A stretch of 64,000 nt of DNA from Sphaerolaimus hirsutus (taxonomy: Eukaryota; Nematoda; Chromadorea; Monhysterida; Sphaerolaimidae). The stretch is from contig OZ038453.1 of the NCBI GenBank assembly GCA_964036195.1, forward strand, positions 10,369,469-10,433,468, read 5' to 3'. Position 1 is the stretch's first letter. Each line of letters opens with the position of its first letter. Shown one piece after another: positions 34,900 to 45,010 of the stretch. The translations under genes and the position numbers were made by a program. Below the pieces are notes generated by a model. It did not search any database and had not been told where the DNA came from. It saw only the letters and a list, made by a program, of their open reading frames with translations.

Positions 34900-35120
34900 G
34901 ACATGAGAGCATTGCGCGTGCATACACTAGTTTACTGCCAGATCTTGGTAAACTCATAAATTGGCTTTGAACACATTTGAGTTGACTGGAATTAGTTATT
35001 CGTAATCCCCATCAACTGCAGTTGACAGACATGTCATTCTGGTGAACTCAAATGCATTTGAAGTCGATTTATGAGTTAACGCTTTGAATTTGTCTATTTA
35101 CTCCAGTGGCTTGACACTGT
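34900..35120. repeat. Repeat related to 37338-37523
   Basis: CACTAGTTTACTG, CATCAACTGCAGTTGACAGA and TTCTGGTGAACTCAA match the complete small TIR element at 37338-37523. Termini have decayed. 35121-35694 contains nothing I can support as a gene. Confidence 0.45.
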
Positions 35121-35694
35121 GCACAGACAGTTATTTATGTCTCAGGTTGGCAGAGTGCCAGAAAGGTAGCGCATGCAACTCTGATAAGTGTGGAACAATG
35201 TGTTTCGGTTAATACGTAAAATGTGAAATTTTTCTTTACAGCAATTAGTTTCTTCAATAATTTGTACTGGAGGTGCATGTATTTGGTATCGTTGTCTATG
35301 TATCGCAACGGAAGACCAAGGTATGCCATTCTGTTAGAAGAAATGTGGTATACTAAACGATCAACTTAAGCTATGTAGGTGCAATTCACGTGAACTATAA
35401 TAAATACGTGCGATTGAGGCGCACCTCCAATAGAACGGCATGTCGAAACATTTACGAATGAAATATAGCGGTGCTCGTCTATCAAAAGATATTTATATTT
35501 ACGGTAAACGTGGCACAATATTTTTCAGTAAGTGTACTTTCAAGCACAAATGAATATATATATATATTGTGCATAACTATACTCATGCGTGCTCATATGT
35601 AAATAGTTAATAAACACATCAAACATAACCGTTTTTTCATGACTATCATATCATGACAGACATGTTACCAATAAAGGAAATAGGTTCATAAATA

Positions 35695-36093
35695 TACCGT
35701 ATTTCTTTTTTCCGTCAACTTTTTACCCGCCCTTCTATTGGAGACGCCCTTATATTGGAAACCGCCCTTCTATTTTTTCCCCATTTTTTCAGCGAATTTT
35801 TTTCACCTTCTGCCAAGGTTTTTGAAAATGTTACCTCACAGACAGTTCATAGAATGGGGATACATAGAGTTCATTCAACATTTGATGTTAAAATATCACA
35901 ACATCAATGGACCAAAGCCACTAAATCACAGCGTCCGCTGATATTTCTTCATTTTTTATGCATTTGGCACAATTCCAGCGCTTTGCGTACCTTCTATTGG
36001 AGACCGCCCTTCTATTTATTTAGTGGCCCAAATTAAGCCGAAACAGTGTACCTTCTATTGGAAACCCGCCCTTCTATTAGAAGAAATACAGTA
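35695..36093. repeat. MITE, CTTCTATTGGAGACCGCCC family, copy 1
   Basis: Left end TACCGTATTTCTTTTTTCC and right end CTATTAGAAGAAATACAGTA. Interior repeats of GCCCTTCTATTGGAGACC. Homologous throughout to 52701-53123, including the TTCTGCCAAGG and TTCAACATTTG core. Confidence 0.7.
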
Positions 36094-36340
36094 CAGGGGA
36101 TTGCGTAAGATCAAAAGATTATAAACAAATGTAATGAGTTTTATATGGCATTGCTCAAAAATACACCCAGGAAAAAGCTAAAATAAAATTGTTTACAGTT
36201 AATCTTAGCAAAATTTCGTAAAATAACACAGCATTAACAAAAACACATTGGCATCCCAGTTCTTAAATTATTTAGAACTATTTATAAGACTGAGACTTGT
36301 CTAGAAATAGAATCAGCCACATCATGACGTTGATTATATA

Positions 36341-36778
36341 TACCGTATTTCCTCGAAATACCCCCGGGGGGTTTATTGTTTCAGAGTGAGAATTTTGAGG
36401 GGGGGTTAAACGAGGGGGGGGGGTATTTCGAGGGGGGGGTTAATTATTTCGCCAGAAATTTTTTGAAATCCCAGTACTAAAATGTCATCTGAAACGTACG
36501 CAGACGTCGAAAAATGCAACAAAAATCGCCATTTATAAGACTCTAAAGACATTTATAAGTGTGTAGACGTACAAACACTGTTCTTACATAACAGAGTCAT
36601 CGTTTTTACGTGTGTTCTGCATTGTCGGGATGACAAACCGCAGCCTTTTGTCATTTACGTTCTCTATACACTAAATTTTGGGGGGGGGTATTTCGAGGGG
36701 GGGGGGTTTATAAGTTCATAGTGTCCATTTTGAGGGGGGGTATTTCGAGGGGGGGGGGTATTTCGAGGAAATACGGTA
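36341..36778. repeat. MITE, CCTCGAAATACCCC family (438 bp)
   Basis: Perfect-looking ends TACCGTATTTCCTCGAAATA and TATTTCGAGGAAATACGGTA. G-run arrays GAGGGGGGGTATTTCGAGG stand at both sides of a unique core of about 200 bp. Confidence 0.8.
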
Positions 36779-36940
36779 GGTAAATAGTACAACTCGTGAC
36801 ATTCTAAATAAATATATCAGGAGCTTTATATTTTTAACAATAAACGAAAAACTCTTTATTTTTATTTTTTTTTCTCCCTGGCACTGGGTTTTTTCCAGAG
36901 ATATTTTATTGAAGAGTTTTATTCCAATGTGCCTTCACAG

Positions 36941-37338
36941 TACCGTATTTCTCAGTGTAAAGTACCCCCCGTGCACAACACCCTGAGTGTTACACAGCTG
37001 CATAGCACCCCCGGGGTGCTATGCTAAGTTTCAAAAAGATCACCCGATTTGAATTGGTTAAATATTGCTTAAAAATATTGCGGGGCGCGCCACTCATTGT
37101 AATTCCGTGGCACGCATTTTTTTGCGATGAATTGCTGCACGCTGGGAACCTCAAAAAAACCTACCAAATATGTAGGTACTTGTATCAAATAGAAGACACA
37201 ATTTTTACACTCGATATGTTTCCGTGTATAACACCCCTTGACATAACACCCGGGTGTTATACAACTTTAAAAATTGGTTGTTTGAAAGAGTCTCAATTTT
37301 GTATAGCACCCGGGTGCTTTACACGGAGAAATACGGTA
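36941..37338. mobile_element. MITE, CCGTATTTCTCCGTGTAAAG family, copy 2
   Basis: TACCGTATTTCTCAGTGTAA to TTACACGGAGAAATACGGTA. The same internal order of GCACCCCCGGGGTGC and CACCCGGGTG palindromes and the same core (GCCACTCATTGTAATTCCG) as 17427-17816. Confidence 0.75.
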
Positions 37339-37523
37339 CACACTAGTTTTCCACTTTAAAAAAAGCAAAATTTATAAACAAGCTTTGAGTGTACCAGAAT
37401 GAGATGATTTTAAATCTCCATCAACTGCAGTTTACCGATGCTTCATTCTGGTAAACTCAAGAGAGTCCAATAAGCTTATTTGTGAGTTTCCTAAATATTT
37501 TGAGATGAAAACTATAGTGTGTG
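37338..37523. repeat. Small TIR element, ACACACTAGTTTTC family
   Basis: Ends ACACACTAGTTTTC and GAAAACTATAGTGTGTG. It contains CATCAACTGCAGTTTACC and an inverted CCAGAATGA / TCATTCTGG pair. It directly abuts the preceding MITE. Confidence 0.55.
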
Positions 37524-37789
37524 GGGGGCCAATTATACATAAGCACCAAATTCATCATTTGACATCTAAGTACAGATCACAGTTAAAACATATTTACGTT
37601 TACTCAAAAAATACTTATACTGAAGCACTAGCGTAAATACATTTACGTTTCATCTGAAAAAAGCACCTGCACTCACCTTTACGCTTCTTGAAAGATCCTC
37701 AGTACAGAAACATTGATATCCTCTGAGAAATTTCACAGGGCGGTTATTCAAGGGAGACTTTTGTCATCAAAAAGCATGCAAAGATTTAT

Positions 37790-38061
37790 TACCGTATTTA
37801 CTCCCGTATAAATAACCGTATTCCCCCGGGGAATAAATTTTTCGTCAGACCTTTCTAAGGGGGGACCATCCAAGCGAGGTTATTCAAGTGGAGGCCTTTT
37901 TATTTCATCAAAATTTTAAGTTTGTAAATATCATGACTCATGAGTATCACACTAGATAATACATATTAAACCCCCTCGAAATACCAGCTCCTTCGAATAC
38001 CCCCTCAAAATGTGCACTCTGAAAAATAGAACCACTGGGGCTATTTCGAGGAAATACGGTT
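37790..38061. repeat. Composite MITE with TACCGTATTT ends
   Basis: Left TACCGTATTTACTCCCGTATAA and right CTATTTCGAGGAAATACGGT belong to different subterminal types. G-run interior. A decayed partial copy (TACCGTATTTAATCGAAC) follows at 38872-38945. Confidence 0.55.
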
Positions 38062-38108
38062 TATCTAACCCAATTGTTCAGATATAGCATTGAAATAATC
38101 GTCAATTT

Positions 38109-38376
38109 TTAGCAATTATAAAAAATATTATCTCAGAAAATCTCTCAAGAAAAAATATAATTAAATCACTCTCAAAAAACCTGGAAAAAATATAAATAAA
38201 TATAAATATCAAAATTCGTCAGATTTTCTGATATTTTCAAAAATCTCAGAAAATCTCTGAAAAATAAAATATAATTAAATTTCTCTAGAAAATCGTGAAA
38301 AAATATAAATCTCAGAAAATCTGAGATTTCCTGACATTTTTTAAATATGAATCTCCCAGAGATTTTTTCAATGCTA
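38109..38376. repeat. Deletion derivative of the TAGCATTG hAT-like element
   Basis: Contains ATCTCTCAAGAAAAAATATA and ends GAGATTTTTTCAATGCTA, as in 9356-10476. About 270 bp rather than 1.1 kb. The left tip has decayed. Confidence 0.55.
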
Positions 38377-38563
38377 TGTGCAGAAAGACCGCAAAAGTTA
38401 TCCCCCGCGTTAAATGGTATAGTTCTTTAAGGGAAGTATTCCATCGCCCGAGAAGCTCATAAGAGCGGAGTTAATCAAACGGAAAGCGGTGTATAAATAT
38501 GAGTTTTCATTTTCCACGAATACACCATGCATAAAAGTATGCACCTTCAAAGGAGTCAAACGC

Positions 38564-38757
38564 GTATACTCGGCGGACCGCAAAGTATGCGCATAATCCT
38601 ACCATAATTTTATGAATAAAATATTGTGATAAATTTCGTAATTAATTATTCCATAGTGGAAACGAAATATTATGATGAAAAACTGTATAATTTTTGTTCC
38701 TTATTCACATGGGTTATGGCAGGTTTCCATACTAAGTGTGATGTCCGTCGAGTATAC
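38564..38757. repeat. Complete GTATACTCG-family MITE (194 bp)
   Basis: GTATACTCGGCGGAC at the left and GTCCGTCGAGTATAC at the right are inverted repeats. The inner parts TCCTACCATAA and TTATGGCAGG also pair. Other copies: 20126-20300, 30441-31051 (split) and 53888-54035. Confidence 0.75.
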
Positions 38758-39100
38758 AAATAAATCAGCCATTTATGCAGCGGCCTGTTTTCAATGGGCT
38801 AATTTCCTTGATGATTGCTCAAACATCCAAGTACTTGAAGCACGAAATTACGAAGAACAGCTACCGTATTTAATCGAACAATAACCCCGGGGAATTATTT
38901 TTTCGTTAGACTTTTTGAGGGGGCTATTCTAGGGGGATGGAATTAATCATTGGGAAAAAAATTTTGTCAAAATTTTCAAGCATGTTTATGCCATGGGACC
39001 AGTCAGTCTATCCAGCATGCCCGCAAGACACCTCTCATTGGTGGGAGCCCTATTTAGGGCGCCGGCCCGCCATAAAGGCTTGACGCCCAATAGAACTGGG

Positions 39101-39943
39101 GCCAGTTCCGCAAGTAGACAAGTTAAGAGTTAAAAGTTAAGAGTTGAGTTAAAGGTTAAAAGTTGAGTCAAAAGTTGAGTTAAAAGTTAAGAGTTGAGTT
39201 AAAGATTAAAAGTTGAGTCAAAAGTTGAGTTAAAAGTTAAGAGTTGAGTTAAAGGTAAAAAGTTGAGTCAAAAGTTGAGTTAAATGTTAAGAGTTGAGTT
39301 AAAGGTTAAAAGTTGAGTCAAAAGTTGAGTTAAATGTTAAGAGTTGAGTTAAAGGTTAAAAGTTGAGTCAAAAGTTGAGTTAAATGTTAAGAGTTGAGTT
39401 AAAGGTTAAAAGATGAGTTAAAAGTTGATTTAAAAGACAAATGGGTCATTCGTTGCAGAAGCGCGATACGCTGATCTTCAATCATATTTTGTCCCCGCAC
39501 GGCCATTTCGAAACAACGTTCGGCGATTTTTTCTTTTTTTAGCAATAATTTTTTTGGATACGTTATTTTCAAATGACGTGCATACAACATTGGCACCATG
39601 CCAGCGAACAGCCGTATCGATACCAATTTCATATTTTTATTTTTTTATATTTTTTACCATCATTTTCCACTTGTCTCTTAACTCTCAACTCTTAACTCAA
39701 CTCTTAACTCAACTTTTAACTCTTAACTCAACTTTTAACCTTTAACTCAACTCTTAACCTTTAACTCAACCTTTAACTCAACTCTTAACATTTAACTCAA
39801 CTTTTAACTTTTCTCTTAAATTTTAACTTTTCTCTTAAACTTAAACTTTTCTCTTAAACTTTAACTTTACTCTTAACTCGCCATTTGTCTTTTTACTCAA
39901 CTCTTAACTTTTAACTCTTAACTTGTCCACTTGCGGAACCGGC
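39101..39943. mobile_element. Foldback element with GTTAAAAGTTGAG tandem arms
   Basis: Ends GCCAGTTCCGCAAGT and ACTTGCGGAACCGGC. The left arm (39118-39430) is a tandem array of roughly 60-bp units made of GTTAAAAGTTGAGTCAAAAG-type words. The right arm (39660-39925) carries the complementary words. A unique middle (39430-39655) reads on the minus strand as a 77-codon frame of unknown nature. Confidence 0.65.
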
Positions 39944-39994
39944 ACCTGGTGTTCTTAAAACTCCCACTGGCTTTGGCCGGCCTTTGGGAGTCAA

Positions 39995-40222
39995 CCTGGG
40001 ACCAGTTCCGCAAGTGGAAAAGTAAAGAGTTAAAATTTAAGAGTTGAGTAAAATGACAAATGACAAGTTATGAGTAAAGTGAAGAGTTAAGAGTTGAGTA
40101 AAACGACAAATGATTTTACTCAACTCTTAACTTTTAACTTTACTCTTAACTTATCATTTATCATTTTACTCAACACTTAAGTTTTAACTCTTTACTTTTC
40201 CACTTGCGGAACTGGCACCTGG
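39995..40222. mobile_element. Small foldback element related to 39101-39943
   Basis: Ends CCTGGGACCAGTTCCGCAAG and CTTGCGGAACTGGCACCTGG. Arms of GAGTTAAGAGTTGAGTAAAA words pair with the complementary right arm. It lies directly in front of the Penelope-like element. Confidence 0.6.
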
Positions 40223-40252
40223 CCAACTAACACAACTTCCAACCCAACCTTC

Positions 40253-40833
40253 TTGTTCTGCAATAGAACATGCAATGTCACATGCACAGACCTTTCCTTC
40301 AGAGTTACATCATGCCAAAATTCCAACCCAAAACTCCTCACTTCTAAATGCAACCAGTGCAAATACTGCGCGTACATTGAGAATGGAAATGAAACATCAG
40401 TGAGCAATGTGGGTTACACTTACCTAGTGGAACAAAATAAAACGTTAACGTGTGATTCTAAAAATGTCATTTATCTAATGACATGTACTGAATGTAAAAT
40501 ACAATATGTTGGACAAACATCACAGAAATTAAAGCAACGAATGGCAGAGCATGTCAGAAGTTTTGAAAAAGGTACATATCAGACTGAACTTGTTAGACAC
40601 TACAGACAAGCAGGCCACAAACCTAAATTTCAAATTCTTGGGCAATTTGACAAAACTGAATTACTACATGCAGAAAGTGAATGGATACTTATATTGAATA
40701 CAGCATACCCATATGGTCTAAATACAAAAATATCTGGCTATGGAACTATCAAGCGTGGGTGCATTCCCAGCTTCAAAAATAATCCCTACTTCAAGCGCCC
40801 AGTGCCAAGAAGTCACACTAATAGAGTCAGAAC
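40253..40833 (+). pseudogene. GIY-YIG endonuclease part of the Penelope-like element
   Basis: The frame is open from at least 40211. A Cys cluster KCNQCKYCAYIENG precedes the GIY-YIG domain: VIYLMTCTECKIQYVGQTSQ (about 40466-40525) with the Y-Y/G core, catalytic Arg in KLKQRMAEH, and a downstream Glu in HAESEWILILNT (about 40676). The two-Cys TCTEC plus a His is the expected zinc-binding extra of Penelope endonucleases. The region ends at the hAT-like insertion. It cleaves DNA to prime reverse transcription in intact relatives. Confidence 0.8.
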
Positions 40834-41947
40834 TAGTGATGTAAAGGCACCGGGGCACCGGTGCCCCGGTGCTGTGCACCGAAGGGCACCAGCACCGGTG
40901 CTGGTGCGGTGCCATTGCAATCTTCAGGGGTGCCATGCCGGTGCTGGTGCCATTTTTTTCAGAATAGCACCGGTGCCGGTGCGGTGCGGTGCCATTTTTT
41001 TGCCGGTGCCAAAGGTGCTAGCACCAGGGCAAAGTAAAAGGCACCGGGAAAGGCACCGGCCAAGGCTTCATGTGCTGTGCAATTTTGTCCATAGTATGTG
41101 CTTATTCATATTTCAAAAAACAGCGATATATTTACCCAACCGTTTTTGCCTATTTTGTAAATCTCCCTTCAAATAAATATACCTACTGTGAAATCCATTA
41201 TATACTCGGATGACATTACGCCGTACATTTATCCGGAGGAAACACTCCATCATGACGTGATCACTTTAGTTGCCATCATCAACTCTCGCCATCGTCGTCT
41301 TCATGACGTCATCACTTCGTCGTCATCACGTCTTCCATAAGTTCTCGGCTGGCCGCCTGCCAGCCGAAGACATAACTCCTACCCGATATGTGATCTGATG
41401 AGCGAATCTAAAATTTGTTGAATTTTAAATCATTTTTATATTTTATATTTATCTTACTTGTTTGTTCAAAATTTGTTGTCAGTTTATGACAGAGATAGTT
41501 CCATTCTCTGTACAGCAACGACTCCGATCAGTAGACAATAGTGGCTATGGACATTGCAGTGAATTAAATATTTGATCTTTCATTTGTAATCATTGTATTT
41601 GCTTCATAAAAGTGATTGCCACATCATTATGATCATTTTAAGTGCTCAACCATCAAAATCGGTTGAAAATTCATGGAAATATGCACTTCCAAAGGTGAGA
41701 CCACTGAGAAACTGCGCGATATTTACTTCAGAAATTCCAGCCCGGTGCGGTGCCTTTCGGTGCTAGCACCGGCAACCCGCCGGTGCCCTTCGGTGCTGGT
41801 GCCATTTTTTCCAAAAGGCACCGGTGCCGGTGCGGTGCGGTGCCATTTTCTGGCCGGTGCCCCAGGGTGCCAGGTGCCCTTTCCATGCGTTGGCAAAGGT
41901 GCCGGTGCGGTGCGGTGCCATTTTTCCCGGTGCCTTTAACATCACTA
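40834..41947. mobile_element. Non-autonomous hAT element in the Penelope-like element (1.11 kb)
   Basis: Tips TAGTGATGTAAAGGCACCGG and CCGGTGCCTTTAACATCACTA, with a perfect 8-bp duplication GTCAGAAC (40826-40833 and 41948-41955). Both ends carry dense GGTGCCGGTGCGGTGCC arrays. The centre (about 41090-41690) is unique and non-coding. Confidence 0.9.
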
Positions 41948-42866
41948 GTCAGAACTAAGAAACGCAAACGTAAAAACAGACAATTAGATTTAATTATCGG
42001 TGAGCTTTTATCAATCAGGGTAGATGGCCAAAATTACAGTGAAATCCTCAAATATTTACGTAAATGCACATTAGTAGAATTTCGTACAATCCAACTGAAC
42101 ATTCAATTTGTGCACCAGAAACTCTGTGACCATTCCACGGACTTAGCATTGGAAATTGGAGAAACACTACACCCAAAATAATTGACTTACCACATGTAGA
42201 AAAGAGAATGAAAGCATTACACCAAAAGTATGTTATAGCACCAGCTGACAAAGCAACCAGTAACCTAGTGATAATTTGCATAAAATTTGCAGCAATGGTG
42301 ATGTGCCAGGAACTAGGTATTACATTTAATGGTGAAAATGCAAAGTGTGCTGGCAATCAAACTTATGAACTGACGCCTCTCACAGAAAATGAAGTAATCA
42401 CCAAACATAATCAAATTCTGCAGAATTTACAAATACCTATAAACCCTAAATGGCAACTAATGCCCAGACTTTATCCCATCCCAAAAATGCATTAATGCCC
42501 GGTAAAATTTCGGTTCATTTCGGGAGGCTCAAGAGAGTCAATAAAAAATGCAGCCATCTTATTACATCGCATATTACTGCATTTTAAAGAGCACACCAGA
42601 AAATATTGTAACAGTTTCAGTACACTTGACAGAACTAGTAATATTCCTTACTGGCCCTGTGAATCCTCACTTGAGGTACAGGAGTTTCTTGAACAAGCCA
42701 AAAGAGAAAACATAAAAATCAAGTGCTACTGTGGCGACTTTTCTACACTCTACCCAAACATGTGCCACCAGGATATACTCAGTAATATTTACAAATTAGC
42801 AAAAAGGTGCTTAGATAACGCTAAGAAGAAATATGTAATTATTGGATGGAAAAAAGTATGGTATTG
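41948..42866 (+). pseudogene. Reverse transcriptase part of the Penelope-like element
   Basis: After a basic linker (TKKRKRKNRQ) comes YVIAPADKATSNLVIICIKF (about 42229-42288), the PLE RT finger motif, then PIPKMH, a TAA stop at 42493-42495, KFRFISGGSRESIKNAA, and CGDFSTLYPNMCHQDILSN (about 42733-42789) with the first catalytic Asp. A frameshift lies near 42170-42190. The palm motif with the catalytic Asp pair and the thumb are missing beyond 42866. Inactive. Confidence 0.75.
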
Positions 42867-43221
42867 TTGGATCCTGGATCTCTGTGATTGTTTTAGATCC
42901 TTTTTGTTGATTATTTAGTTTGACGTTAGTGCATAAATCGGGACTTGGTTTGATCGCGCCTTAATGAACTTCAGCATAAATCCCACTTGACTCAGTACTT
43001 CCAAAATTGGTGGACGTGCTGGGGATAATTGCTAATCTACCCTATCTATTTCTATGGGTTATTGCATTCATTATGGCAGCTAATTCCTATTCTGAGTCAT
43101 TGTCTACGGCCGAATTCCCGCCGCTGAGACACACACGCGCCCATCCTGTGAATGAGCTGCCGCCAAGTGATTTTGGCTTTGAGGAACAGCGGTTCTTCCA
43201 GGATGAGCAGCTGCGTCCAGC
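42867..43221 (+). mobile_element. Likely 5' end of the Ty3/gypsy-like element (putative short LTR, PBS, leader)
   Basis: The Penelope RT frame stops matching at TGTTGGATCC. About 140 bp later TGGTGGACGTGCTGGGG (43008) looks like a tRNA primer-binding site, followed by an open frame from ATG 43073 (MAANSYSESLSTAEF...) that is cut at 43221 by the BEL element and resumes in phase at 60470. Boundaries of the LTR are inferred, since the other LTR lies outside the window. Confidence 0.4.
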
Positions 43222-44758
43222 TGTGTAACATTATTGTAAAATGTAGAACTTTTAATATTTAAGTTTACGTTCTTATGTTCGCTTTTATATTTTGTTAATT
43301 CAATTTATCAATATTCCTTTTCAGTTCACATTCCACCTTTTAACATCTTCACATTCATCATTTAATATCTCAAGCGATCATGTTTACAACGTGCGCTTTT
43401 CGTTGCTCACATATTTAGATCTTAGTCATTGCTCACATTCCGCCACATTTCCTTGACAAGCGGCACGCAAATACGCCGACATGTTTATGTTAAGCGGCGG
43501 GCTCGCCCCAAGCGAGGGGCTGGGCCCGCGCGCCATTTCAAATGCTGTCTGGCTTGTCTCACATTTTCACTATCTTGCCAGTTTAGCTTGCTTTTCATCG
43601 GAAGAGCGAGCGGGCAAGAATTGAACTTTCACAATTGGAAATGTTGGGTAAAAATCGGAGATTAGAGCCGACCGATTGGCGCCAAGTTAGTCGCCATCGG
43701 TCTGGCCCTTAAAAGCCGATTTCACAGCTAAAATCGGCAGTGTTTGCAACCTCGTCAACTTCACACAAATCTCTTCCTAGGATCTAAATAAGCGCCGTTG
43801 TCACTTTTATTAAGTCGCTTATTTTTGGTGCTAAGTCTTAATTCTTGGTGCTATAAATCACCTTAGTGCTTTATTCACACCTGCGCTGTTAAAGGTGCTT
43901 TGTTCACAACCGCGCCACTTAATTATCGCTCCTTTTGTCGTAATTAAGTGCCTTCTTTAAATTGCCTTATTTCTTCGGTAATTTGAGCTTTATTTATGTT
44001 TCATTTATTGGTCTGTCGGGAAAGTTCGTGCCGTTTCAGGATCGTCGCCCATTGGATCGTCCTGGACGATCAGTGGGCATTCAGCCGGCGTATATAAGCT
44101 GGAATTTATCCAAGCATAAATTTTTACCACAAAATTGATTACGTAAAAGTCGATGCAGTGCTGATTTATCTCTCAATAATGTTCAAAACTCAACGTGCAC
44201 GATCCAGCGTTTCCGTGGTTTTCGAGTTTTCGATGAAATTTCAATGTAAAATCGGCTGGAAACATAAAGTAGGAGATATGTATTATCATCCACTTTTATG
44301 TAATCAATTTCGCGGTAAACTTTTATTTTTGAATTTTACGTTGAGCGGTAATTCCAGCTTATATACACCGACTCAAAACTCACAATCCCCGACCATCCAA
44401 GGGAAGACGGAGCGAACTTTCCCGACAGCCCAATAAGTAATTAATTTAGTTGTAAATTAATTCATTTATTTACGTATATTTTGTATATTTTATTTACATC
44501 TATTTCTTTGTATTTAATTGTCTAAATAAAAACGTTCGTCAAAACATTTTGGAAACAATCTAAATTTGCTTCACACTAACTCACGTCCATTCACTTCAAC
44601 TCAACTAATCACATTGATAAAATAGCGGAACGTCAACTAAGAGACGACGCTTCACGTCACCATTCATCCGTTCACATTCGTCCTCTTCCTCGGTTAGGAA
44701 TAGGAGCTCGTTCACAAGTCAACTCAACTAGTTCCGTACTATTTTACATGGCGCAGCG
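43222..44758 (+). repeat. Left LTR of BEL element
   Basis: TGTGTAACATT ... CTATTTTACA. It is 1537 bp because it contains a 426-bp MITE plus TA duplication; without that it is about 1109 bp. An AATAAA lies at about 44524. TCACA pentamers are frequent, as in the rest of the element. Confidence 0.9.
44008..44433. mobile_element. Mariner-type MITE inside left LTR
   Basis: Ends TTGGTCTGTCGGGAAAGTTCG and CGAACTTTCCCGACAGCCCAA, flanked by TA (44006-44007 and 44434-44435). It is absent from the right LTR, where ATTTA continues directly with AGTAA. 426 bp with no transposase. TIR sequence and TA target fit Tc1/mariner. It inserted after the BEL element. Confidence 0.9.
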
Positions 44759-44776
44759 AGCAGGGTGACTAATTAA
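44759..44776 (+). other. Primer-binding site of BEL element
   Basis: TGGCGCAGCGAGCAGGGT begins at the first base after the left LTR. The leading TGG would pair with a tRNA CCA end. The tRNA species was not determined. Confidence 0.6.
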
Positions 44777-45010
44777 ATAATTGGTCACTCTAATTAAGTC
44801 GTCTCGCGCGAAATTTCATTGGAAATTGTTTGTCACAGTACGGGGTTACGGTAATACGGTTTTGGACGCAAAATCGTTAGTAACGCGTATATTTACTAAC
44901 GATTTTATAAGTACAATTCACAAGTAACGAAATATTTATTTTATTATTTTATTTCGTTCACAGCTAGCTATCACTTTTGCTAATAAGCAAATCATCATTC
45001 GAAATTTGCT

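Larger units (their letters stand above)
40223..42866 (+). mobile_element. Penelope-like retroelement with N-terminal GIY-YIG (Naiad-like), broken
   Basis: The plus-strand order is endonuclease first, then reverse transcriptase, opposite to canonical Penelope elements but as in the permuted Naiad/Chlamys clade. Parts are 40223-40833 and 41948-42866, split by a hAT-like insertion with an 8-bp duplication. The reading frame is further broken by a frameshift near 42180 and a TAA at 42493. The 3' end appears to be cut at about 42866 by another element. Confidence 0.75.

Noticed and set aside
35242-35369. Possible terminal exon after a TTTCTTTACAG acceptor (SFFNNLYWRCMYLV...)
   Set aside because: Short, no partner exon in compatible phase, and does not join to the membrane-anchor frame at 32548-32746.
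43429-43665. 78-codon frame present in both LTRs
   Set aside because: Repeated only because the LTRs are repeated; no start context or domain, and LTRs are normally non-coding.
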